Positions 36,501-48,500 of a stretch of 64,000 nucleotides of DNA are shown piece after piece. The position numbers and the translations under genes were made by a program. Source of the DNA: Cardiocondyla obscurior (Eukaryota > Arthropoda > Insecta > Hymenoptera > Formicidae). Where the stretch lies: the NCBI RefSeq assembly GCF_019399895.1, contig NC_091881.1, positions 3,102,501-3,166,500 of the forward strand. The letters run 5' to 3'. The notes under the pieces were generated by a model that saw only the letters and a program-made list of their open reading frames with translations, made no database searches and was not told the origin of the DNA. Each line of letters starts with the position of its first letter. The stretch's first letter is position 1.

Positions 36501-39500
36501 AAATTAATCGTTTTTATATTAATATGCCGAGATGATCGAGGCAACAGCAAATAAATAAAATTACGAAGTGACGATATCACTGTGACATCGTTCAAAGATA
36601 AGTTAACGCGTCGAATGATCAAACACATTTAATATAAAAACAGTATCGAGTTTCAGAAACTCTGAAAACTAATCGACTGTTTGATTAATTTTTTTTTTTT
36701 TAATTAAATTCGTTCCTCGTGATTTAACTCGTGGTACTTTTATAAAAGATAAAAGCTATCGCGAGGAAAGTACACATACGGAAAAGCATATTGTACAAAG
36801 CAACGGTGGATGGTCGGGGAATATATTTTTCATATTCAAACAACGTTCGCGAGAACAGAGGACATGGAATACCGATGGCGTTTGCGTCGACAAAGACCTC
36901 TTCAAGGCCGGTGCAATACTTGGCACTTTTATGCGCTTCTTCCTTTTATTTTATAATCAACAAATTTGAAACCTTACTATCGCGCGGTAGACGGTCGAAG
37001 AAAAATTTCTTTTTCTTCAGAATCTCTCTTTCTCTCTCTATATATAAATATAATTCGCATTCGCGTTGCACAAATGCCTTGTGCAATAAATAATACGTTT
37101 TATATTCTCACGTGGCAGGACAGAGTCAAAAACCTACCTACGTTAACCTTTCAAGTTACCTCTTTCAAGTCAGACTAACTAGTATCGATCGCGCACAATC
37201 GACGAGTAAAAATCTTATCTACCCCGTTTTGTGCTTGTATGACAAAATGAGATGTAACTCGCAAACACTGGGAGCGATTCAAAAATAGAAGAAAATGTAC
37301 GTACCGCGTATTTAGCAAGTATTATTGCACAGGCCAGAATCGTATATGTATAATTTATGTATTTATGTGCTACAAGTTAACTGCGTTTAAATGATGAGAA
37401 AAAAAAAATAAAAGAAGTGAATATAAACGGCAAACCGAGTTGTTATCTTTGATAACGCGACAAGATAATAAACGCACCGGTGTGCGCAAAACTCTTATAC
37501 CATTTAGATGCATCTCACGTATTCGTCAAATTTCAATCAATTCTAACGCGGCGAATCACACGACTTTTCGATCAAAACGGTCGCATTCGTCGATGCAATT
37601 TTCAAATTCCAACGGGTATTTCGAGGAGATATTACGTTCCGCTGAGATAGAGCTGCTCGAGTTTTCATTAGCATAAAACACTTGGCCTTTGCGGTATCCT
37701 GCTATCTACTAATCGTAGAATCGTATAATCGACGGTTGACCTAGATATTCCCTTCATCTATTTTCGTTAGCATCCAGTAAATTTTCTGTCTACTTTAGAC
37801 ATAAAAAAAAATAGCCAGAATTACACCGGGATGACTGATTTATTATACTTCGATAAGTAGTATTAGCCTTTTCGACATCTCAGATATTCCGAATTAAAGA
37901 AATTAAACTTTCCGCGGCTATCCACTGTAGACAGTGGTCACGATACGTCTGCAAGTAACACGAAATTACTTTCAATGACCAAAAATTCAGGTCACGGAAA
38001 CGAGTGTTGTGCTTCATATATAACGAGTGAGTGACGTACGATAAGTCCATTCGTCACTCCGAAAAAATTAATAGACACACGGAAGAAGAGAGATGTAAAA
38101 AAAAAAAGAAGAGAAAAAATTAAACCTATTCAATTTTCATTATTAAATGCACGAGGAACGTAGATAACAACATCCTAATCCGCGAGATCAATAACGTGCC
38201 ACTTTTAGCGCGGACTATACTTTCGAAAGAATATTATCGCGGATAATATTCTAACGTCAGACCTCGAATGACGGATTCAAGGTAACCCGGATATAAAACA
38301 TTTCGTGCCTAACATGAGTTCCGCTATGTAATTACGTCAATATACAAAAATTACAAGTCTCGGAGCAGAGACTTCTCGCCGAGGAAATAAATAACATACG
38401 ATCAAGAAATTTCTCTGCCGTCCGAAATTCCATTATGTTAATTTGCAGATAATGCTGACACGCCAGATACTATTAAAAAAAAATTCATACGGCATTCGGT
38501 GACGTAAATTAAATAGCGGATGTTCGATCGGTCTTTAAGAAAATAGGTATGATTTAACGAGGAAGGAATTAGGGAAATTCCTGATTAAAAAAATCGTTCA
38601 TAATCGATTAAAACGAAGTAATTATCTTTTAAAGATACCATTTTGCCGTCGCGAAAGCTTTCCTTGTTTCCGCTTGTAAAATAAAAATAAAAAAATAAAA
38701 TAAAAAAATGAGAAAACCTCATTGTAAAATTAAGTTTGATAGTTTCACGTGTAGGCGGTTCGTTTTCTTTGGAATGATATCCACATGACGTAGAGAGATT
38801 TACTCTGGTTGTTCTCAACGTATCATTCTAATGCGACTCATGTGCGCGGTCATAAAATATAATTGTAACCAAGGTTTCAACCAATGTATTGTGCATCTTT
38901 CTGCGCGTACATTTCCGGTTACACAAGGAACATCCGGATAATCATCGCGTGTATGTGCCTTCCGTGCTTCAAAGCCTATAATCGTATCTCCCTTATGTTT
39001 AGTTACCAAATCGCTGCGGTTTGTTAAAAATCAACGATCGTTTTGGGGGTATTTGCCTGGATATTTTCGCGGCTGTTCATTATCATTTATCTCTACGTCC
39101 GTAAGTCTAACGAGCTGGCGACGTTAATCACACATCTCTATTATAAGCTTCACTTACTTGGGATTAGTAGAAGGCAGCTGCTGCCAATGCCCGCCGATCG
39201 ATGATCAGCATCCACTAGAAAGACCTTGAATTTCAGTGACACCTCCAACGCGAAGCCCGAGGCTGAGTCAAGTCATGATCGGATATACGCGGAAAACCAC
39301 TCGGCTGATTCAGTCGCACCGTAGTGTAGCATTGATTCCTCACACATGCACAAATATGTTACACGTAGAGAGAAAGAGTGTAGAAGAGAGGGGTTACCAC
39401 GCGTGACACACGCACGTGTATGCACTCTCCACTTACGTTCATTCATAAAAATCTCAACCTTTGCGGAAGCTGACTTGCCTGGTGCGAATTACGAAATTTG

Positions 39501-42500
39501 TGACTCGTACCGGCGCTGAATCACCTCATTCATTCGATCGGAAGGAAGTACGACAGCCACAAAATTAAACATTAATATCGCGGTGGAGTAACACTCAGTC
39601 TTACAAAAATAATTTCTTATCAGCGAAAGATACGGTTCTGGAAATTCCATTCGAGTTACGCACACGATCGTTGTTCTCTGCCATTGAAAAACTCGATAAA
39701 GTCCGATAAACTCGTTGAAGAAGGGAAAACGTTAGGTATAAAAAAAAGAAAAAAAAAAAAAAATCATAGTCCGCGACCTAGCCGATTATTTATACCGTGA
39801 CGAAATATTTATCACGGATATTAACTTTAAACTATACGTTGGCGTGAGTTTAATATTTGTCCTAAAGAGTATGAATCAGCGATCCAAGGCTGCGCTCAGA
39901 AACTTTGCACCGCTGTCGAGGGATGCATCGGATTACTCCAAAAGCATCCAAATGAATGTACCCATTATGCGTTCCTCTCTTTCTTCCACTTTCTGCAACG
40001 CGTGATTCACGCCGTAACTTTGCAATTACGCCGCAGTTCACCTCTTTTTGTTTTTCTTTTTTAAACGATCTAATTTACAGAATACCAAAGTGCAGTCGTG
40101 CGATTGTTAAATCTTCCAGCGTGCTTGTCACACGAGAAAGAATACCGTAGCTTTACGCTGATTATGAAAGATTGCATTGTCTTTTCTTAGATTCCTCACA
40201 TGCGATTTCTAAAATTAATAAATATTTATTTTTAACGACACGCGACATGAATAATATGTAAGAGGAAAAAAAAAAGGCTCGACGTATAAATCGCCTGTCT
40301 TTCTTCGCGCGGTTACAGCGAATCGATCGTCGGAATATTAATGTGAACATAAATTGTGCGTGCAAGCGTCGTTAAATAACAGTAAACGTCCGTTGACGAT
40401 TAGGTCAGTCTCCTCGGCTCTCCCGGCTGCTAGCCTAATCTGCTTAAATCTACCAACATGAATACTTTGATAATTCTCGCGTGACTTACTCGCCGGACCT
40501 ACTTCTTTACGTCGCAATAATAAGTTGCAACGATTGCCGAATGCTATTTTCAAGTCTACTACGCCTCTGATTCATAAACAGCGCTAAAGCTCCGTAATAT
40601 CTCGTCTTATTTTATTTAAACCTAATTAATACCCGTATTGCTGGCTATACTTTTCTTACGTACGGTTACGCGTATCGAGCTTGTAATTCGCTGGTGAATT
40701 AATAAATCTGCGATTAGAGCTACGCGTACGTTCTTGCCGGCGAGCTCGAAGGGCTTTTGTTCGGAAACTAAATCGATACAAAGGCTGCCCCGAAAGAATG
40801 CACGCGATAGCAAATTGATCGGCTAATTCTCCGCGCAGCGACGGGGAAGTTATCCCTGATACGTTTCGAAACGATCGTCCGTCAAGATCGCCGTTTTACG
40901 TGAATCTAGAACAGGCGAGAGAAGCAGACAGTACTTTCCGTGTCCGATATAAGGGATGACTCATTCTTAAGGAGGTAATCTGTACTTCGAACGTAACGTC
41001 ATCCGAATTGGCTCTAATGACGATCTTTGCGCGGGTCGTATCGTTCTTGCGACACGCAGCCTCGCGAGAAAAGAGCACGTCCCGCGCTGCGCCGAATCAG
41101 TAATATTTTAAATACGGAGTTAGAAATATGTCACGTACAATTGGCGCTCGCACGTTGCAAGCGGGCGAAACGATAAGTTAACGCGTGCACTCGCAAAAAG
41201 CCGAAGGCTTGAAATCGAAAGCACGGCGCGACGCTCGGAAGATATCCCCGGTTCTCATCCGCGTAATTGCACAATTTTTAGCCGTGCAAACACGCGGACG
41301 ATCGCAAGGAGAAGCGACAGACTCGGCGCGAGGGCGTCGGCAAATTTACACGCGGATAAGAAAAGGTATATCCCTATCTTTAGCTATTCACCTTCGTAAA
41401 GCAGAGCTCGTAAAACGTCAACGTTACACACGTTATGACACCGAAAGTTAGAGGCCGAAAATTTTCTCTTTGCCGCCAATGGCGTCAATTACTATCTGGG
41501 ATTTCGCAATGCAATACCTTTATCTCGTGTCAACAAGAAAATATCGATACACGCGGATCGCTGGAATACTTGGAAAAGTTCAACGATGCCTGCGTTGATA
41601 CTTTCGCGCCGATGAAACGATAATAAAATTGAAAGAGAGAAAGATGCTTTACAAGTTTGTTTTTTTTTTCTAATGTTGCAGAATTATCTGGCGCAATATG
41701 GATATTTGCCGCCGATAAATCCGGAAAATGGTGCTTTTTTAAGCGAGAACAAGCTGACGGCAGCGATAGAAGAATTCCAGGCGTTCGCCGGTCTTAATAT
41801 AACAGGTAAGTATTTTTTTTTTCTTTTTTTCTACGGGCTTGAATTTATTCTTAAATATCGGTATTATATACGTATACCGTATATGTACTATAATTACGTG
41901 CTTATAGAAGATACTTGAGTTTTTATCTATTATCAAATCTTGGTAGACGGAACGATATTGATGATTCAAGCGGAAAAGTACAGAAAATTATTAAAAAAAT
42001 TTACTAAGCTCGCTGATGAATTTTCTGCCCTGAACGCGGCCAAATCACCTGGAGAGACGACAACAGCCATTTCTTGTCTCTCGCTTTTTGTCCCCTAGTC
42101 AATTTAGATTGTTAACGATAATGAACAGCGATGATTCAGGATTCGATGAAACGCGACCGAATTCAGCTTAACGTTTCAGCCAGTGAATCACCACTGTAGA
42201 AGCCTCAGTTTCCACAAGTAATCGTTTTGGGAAATATTTCTCACGTGAGAAAATTTCGTTATAAGAAATACGCAGTCCTAAAGCCCTACAAAAAAAAACT
42301 TTGCATCGCAACGGTCGCAAAAATTGTCGGAAGTGATAATGAAAAGGATCAAGTTTGCCAATCAATATATAGAGATGCTAAACGAGTCCATGACAGGGCG
42401 AAACACAAGCAATAGAGTCCAATAAAAACCGAAGGTGAGCGGAAGTGATCTAACTGTGAAATTGTAGGCCATCGGTAGCGGCATTATTCGAGATGAAGCC

Positions 42501-45500
42501 TGTTTACCGGCAATAATCTACGTAACGTCGTTGAAACATTTATAACTGCTAATAAATATACAACTCTTCAATAAAAAAAAAAAACAATTCTTGTTATTCA
42601 AAAAAAAAAAAAATTTAAAGCTACAAAAATTGCAATCTCGGCCGCATATCAGGCGACCTTTGCGCCGGCAGCGATGGATCTGTAAATGTCGAGTCGCGTG
42701 ACCACGCTGCGAAACCAAGTAGTGGCATATGCACGAGTACTCCCGCGAACTATGCATATTGCGCATACATGCATGCGAGATTAATACGTGCACAGGGTGC
42801 GAGAAAACGGGGCGCGTACAAAAGCGTTGATGTTGCCGACTGGCAGCCTAGATTCTATATCCTAACAATTAATGTGAGCGAGAACCCGGGCGCTTCGTTA
42901 TATCCTCATCACGCGATTCACGCACAGACGAGGAACGATAAGTCGAGGCGATTGCGAGGATATCTATTTTAGAAGAAACCGGAAGCAGCAACGTGTCGCT
43001 TTCTCGTGAATAAAGAACGATATGCAATATTTCTCGCGCTTATCCGAACGCGTTTCTTTATTTCAGGCGAACTGAATGACGAGACCATTAAGCTTATGGC
43101 CACGCCAAGATGCGGCGTTAAAGACAAAGTGGGACCAGCCGCCGATGGACGATCGAAGAGATACGCTCTTCAAGGTGAGTGAAACTGTACCGAAGTCGAT
43201 CGTGAGATCAATGGATTTCGTTACTTTATATAACTTAATCGGTAATTGACAAATTTAAGAAAGTCGAGTGCAATCAAGAGTGTAGACGTAATCGCAGGGC
43301 GTGACATAACTTTACGTTTGATCGATCGCGATTATCTAATCGATCGGACGGTGTTTATCGAAACTTGCGGGAAGTCTGCGTAAAATGGACAATCGGGATA
43401 AAAATAAAAAAATATATAAAAAATATGTAAAAAAAAAAGAGAGAAAAGACAGAGAGAAACTGTCGACATTAGTAATAATTATTACGAAACAACGAAAGTT
43501 CGTATAGAGTCACGTAAATTATTTAATGCAAATCGCAAGGTCTCTTTAAATTCAATGAATCACTTGTACCGACTTTCCGCTGTCTCGCTACCACTATGCG
43601 ATACTAGTTGATATAGAGTCAGTCACCCTAAACGGGTCACGTGGATCTATATCACGATAGCATATCTGTCGGATGTGCCAAATGCATTCTAAATGAGCTA
43701 CATGAATTCGTTCGAATCAACTGTTGCATTCCGCATCCAATTTGCAATTTAAGCAACGGCGGGGTTAACGGAATCGACTACATACTTTTCTGATAGAAAG
43801 GTCGGAAGTCCTCGACTTTAAAAAAAAAAAAAAAAAAAAAAGAAACTTTTTGCCATTGAAATACATAACGTGCGACAAGTATACCTTCCTCGGGTATTCG
43901 CGATCGACGAGAAAAACGTTCACATTTATATACGAGGGAGTGTCTCGTTAAAAAACGCTCGATACCGGACTCGTTGGCGTCTCGATCTTCCTGGTGGTCA
44001 CGTCGTATTGAAAATAAAAAAAAAAATAAAAAAAGAAAGAAACCCCAAGAAGAGTCCCGGCAGTAACATTCTTACGGTTGAATTTCGACGGAATAATAAA
44101 GCGACGGGTTTCGCGCGGAGCTCGCCGCGTGACTTTGAACCCGAGCACGTGCGCTTCGTGTTTCAGTGAACTCCCCCGGCGCTAAGTTCGGCCATGCGTG
44201 TATCCTACGGAATGTCAGCCGCACAAAATTCAAAACGCCCGACAATAATGTCCAATAACTGGCGCGTTATACCCGCTTCACCGTTGACTCGATCGGACTC
44301 GTCGCGCAGTAACGAGCCGTTGCGTAAGAGCGCGAGATGCGCGAAACTGTTGCATAAATCGAAGCTGTGCGGCGCCGTAATGAGCACGTAACACGCGAGC
44401 CACAATCTTCATTCTTACGAGTAATAAACAATTTACGCGCGGCGATACGATGACGCAACACGGCCTTACGATTCCCGGCACCGGAACAATATATCGGAAT
44501 ATGACCCGCAGCGGATTCCTGATAGCATATGCGGCGTGGATTTCCGTCATTCTCGCGAACGAACGTACGCGCATACGTTAACAGCCGCGGGAAAAAAAAA
44601 CGAATGGTTTACGTGCGACGCGTGGATGCGTGAATGCGTGAGTACGTTCGAGCACGCGTGCGAACGAGACTGCATCGCAGCAATTTTTAAACAAAGCAAA
44701 TTCTGTTCTCCTCGCGCTGCCTCTCCGCGCAGTTTACGCACGTAAGACGTATTAAAAAAATAAATTAACAAAAAAAAAGAATAAAAAAACAAACGTTCTA
44801 TTGTAGGATCCAGATGGCGTACGAAGAGTCTGACGTACAAAATTAGCAAATACCCAACTGGTCTGAATAAACAGGAAGTGGATAAAGAAATCGCGAACGC
44901 GTTCGGCGTTTGGTCGAGCGAGACTGATCTGACGTTCACCCGCAAAACAGCGCATGAAAATGTAAGCCTCGTACAATTGAGCCATATGTATTCTCGATCG
45001 GCGCGGGTGATGGTACTTTCTGACCAAAGCTACCGAATTCGTTTGCAGGTTCACATCGAAATTCGATTCGAGGTGGGCGAGCACGGTGACGGTGATCCCT
45101 TCGATGGACCCGGCGGCACCCTGGCGCACGCGTATTTCCCGGTGTACGGCGGCGATGCCCACTTCGACGACTCCGAACGGTGGACCATCAAAACCTACCG
45201 CGGTACCAATCTCTTCCAGGTCGCGGCCCACGAATTCGGACACTCGCTCGGCCTAAGTCACAGCGACGTAAAGAGCGCCTTGATGGCGCCCTTCTATCGC
45301 GGCTACGACCCGCATTTTATTCTGGATCAAGACGACGTCAGCGCGATTCAGGTACGCCTCCGTTAGAAGCTAAGATCTTCTTCTTATCGCGAGATGCCAC
45401 CCGCGGGCATGGAAGTAGCGCGACTCGAATAGCGAATACGAAATCATTTCAGGCTCTTTACGGAACGAAGACCAATTCGCGGGGATCGCGACCTTTGCCT

Positions 45501-48500
45501 CCCGCTGAAGAAGATCCTGCATTGTGTAAAGATCCGAAGGTCGACGCGATGTTTAACACGAAAGACGGCGAGATAATTGCGTTCAAGGGTACGTATCGAG
45601 TCTTTTAATATTTTATTAGCGTTTATGGATGCTACCAAAGATGCGAGAAGAGATACGTGAGTGGCTCGGTGCATACCACTGTGGAAATAATTTCCAGGAA
45701 AACATTATTGGAAATTAACGGACAATGGCGTGGCTAGCGGCTATCCTAGACGTATTACTAGCACGTGGAAGGAGCTACCATCAAATATAGACGCTGCATT
45801 TACATACAGGAATGGCAAGACTTATTTCTTCAAGGTAATCGCGTTCGCCTGATCGAAGGCGAGGTCCAAAATTAATTTTGTTTTTTTTTTTTCTTTTTTT
45901 TCCTCTCTTTTTCGCCATATTTAATAAAACGGTGTAATTCGATATGCAGATTACGCTGTAATTGACACTGCAATTATTTTGCTTCAGGGCACGCAATACT
46001 GGAGGTACATCAATACCACCCTAGACGGTGATTATCCGAAGGAAATTAGCGACGGCTTTACCGGTATTCCTGATAACATCGACGCGGCTACCGTGTGGAC
46101 AGGAAATGGAAAAATCTACTTCTACAAGGGCACGAAGTTCTGGCGCTTCGACCCGGCGTCGAAGCCACCGGTGAGGACTAACTATCCCAAGCTCATACAA
46201 AATTGGGAAGGCATACCGAATCACATCAACGCGGCTGTGACGTATAAAGGCTACACATACTTCTTCCAAGATAACGCTTACTATCGATTCAACGATCGGA
46301 TGTTCAAGGCAAGCATACTGGATTTTTGAGTAACATTTTTTTCCCGTGCGCCTTTTCTCGTTACACCCCGTTTCTTTACAATTATCTTTTAAATTTAGGT
46401 GGACGACGCTAATCCCGCTTTCCCAAGATCGACGGCGTACTGGTGGTTCGGATGCAAGTCGGCTAGCAGAGGGACACTAGGTAATGATCACTGGCCATTT
46501 GCATTTGCCAGTAATCTGGACGTGGCTGATACTGATACATACGACGATTTCGGTAATCTAGACAACGTTGGTGACATCATTCTAGACGCAGGTACAAAAT
46601 CTTTATCGAATCCTGCCTAGCCTCGGGAAAAAAAAAAAGCTCAAAGGTAACCACTGTCCGCGACAGTTCAGCCTACGCTTATCACAAAATCGAAGCGGAT
46701 ACGACGAATCTCTCGAGTGAAACAGACGTATATCTCGGATTCTAAATAAATTAAATTCCAAATTAATGCCTTCGGTTACCGGGTGCATTTTGTCACTGAC
46801 GCGTGGGCAATTTTATCGAGTGCAATTATCGTTACTGCACCCGTTAATTGCCATACTTATTAGTGTAACGTCGCATATAATACGGGAACGTTCCGAGAAC
46901 AATCTGGCGATGAATAAAGTTCCGCGAATCCGCATGAATTGCGCTTCCTTTAAATTAATGCCCCGCGGAATCGCGACAGTGGATACCTAGTAGTCTGCTT
47001 GATTCGTTCTAATTCGCTGAAAATAATCAATGTGGAAACAAATAATCCCCTTGGAGGCAGGCAGGAAGCGCGGTATTAAAAAAACTTTGGTGTCTCGTAT
47101 ACCTGGCTACTACGATACTAGGGCTACATGCGAAAAGACATGTGCATGCAGTACTTGAAGGGACCAAAAGCCAAATTTTTTTTCAAAAACCTAACGTAAA
47201 ATTCAGATCTAGCGTGCGTGTTAAAGTAAACTGCTTTGTGCTCGTATCAAAATATCGTTACGTTATAAAATTGTCCCGAGATTATTACGAGCATGACGAT
47301 TCAAAAGTGTCTCTTTTGTCTCCTATGCGTTTTATCGAGTCACAGATCAGTAAAATCGGATGTGACGCAACATATATGTTTGCTGTACAACGAAACATAT
47401 TTTTTTTTAAACGTAACATAATTCTAGTTCTATATATTGAATGTTACATGGAAGTTACGAAATTGGGTGACCGAAATAAGCGGGAAAAAAAAGAATAAAA
47501 TAAAATAAAGTAATGCTTGCACAAGTCTACGCGCGTGATACATCAATGACAATCTTTCTACGCCTATTCTATTATTCACACATCACTAACCAAGCGTACT
47601 CGAGTTGCAAAAAGTTGGAAAGTAATCAATTAATTACTATAATTAATATTTTGCATCGTACAAGATTGAATTAACATACAGTGCGTACAGAACATTAATT
47701 TATTAACATCGACATTCGTCGTTAACGTTGTTCATAATATTAATCATACAATCGCTAATCGTTTTGTCGCGAGATTATATCACGTCATGGATCCGCGAAT
47801 AGATTTTTACGTTTTGAATTCATTAAAATTGTTTCTCGCGATTTATAATTTTTTTTTTTTCAATTTTTTATTGATTCACGAATAAGTTAGTAGACAGTTT
47901 CACTATAGTGCACTGAAAAACACATATAGCGTTCGCTGGGACGACGGCGGCTAGCGTACGTGATCTTGGCGTGACGTGGTGTGCGTCGAATCTCACACAA
48001 AGCGCGCGCGTAGATATGTCGCGTAACATAGGCCACCGAGGACTGAGAGGGAACGCGGCTTACTACACCTCCCCACTCTCGGCGGCCGAGAGAAAGAGAG
48101 AGAGAGAGGGAAGTCACATACGCCAGCCGCCGTCGCCGCCGATAAACGCCATACCTGCTTTTCAGCGTACCGCTGATAATTATATGTCGCACGCTAAAAA
48201 GCCCAGAGTATTGATTAGCCAGGCGACGGATGAGAACAAAGAGTTTAATTTCTTAAAACACCGATGTCGAAAAAAAAAAAAAAAAATTAATAACGATGGC
48301 GCGAAAGGTCGCCGTATATCACCGTCGCCGCATCCAGTTTAACAGGACACGAGTAAATATATATCCTACAAATAAGAGTTTGCTTTTTACACTCTCTCTT
48401 TTTTATTTTTTTTTTCTTTTTTTTTCTTCCCGTATCGCTTACACGGCTTTCGACTCCCATTCGTCGGCACGTGGTTATGGCTTCGCGTACATTTTATGCC

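Noticed and set aside
39160..39440. Two minus-strand GTAAGT donors in Mmp2 intron 1, as a second nested transcript
   Set aside because: No matching pyrimidine-rich acceptors or open frame were found, so two donors alone are within chance for 8 kb.
44752..45243. 163-codon minus-strand frame
   Set aside because: It is the antisense shadow of the GC-rich Mmp2 catalytic exons, whose plus-strand reading is a clear metalloprotease.
44878..45366. Single plus-strand frame across two Mmp2 exons
   Set aside because: It runs through the 87-nt intron 44962-45048, which happens to be open. The conserved protein requires the splice.
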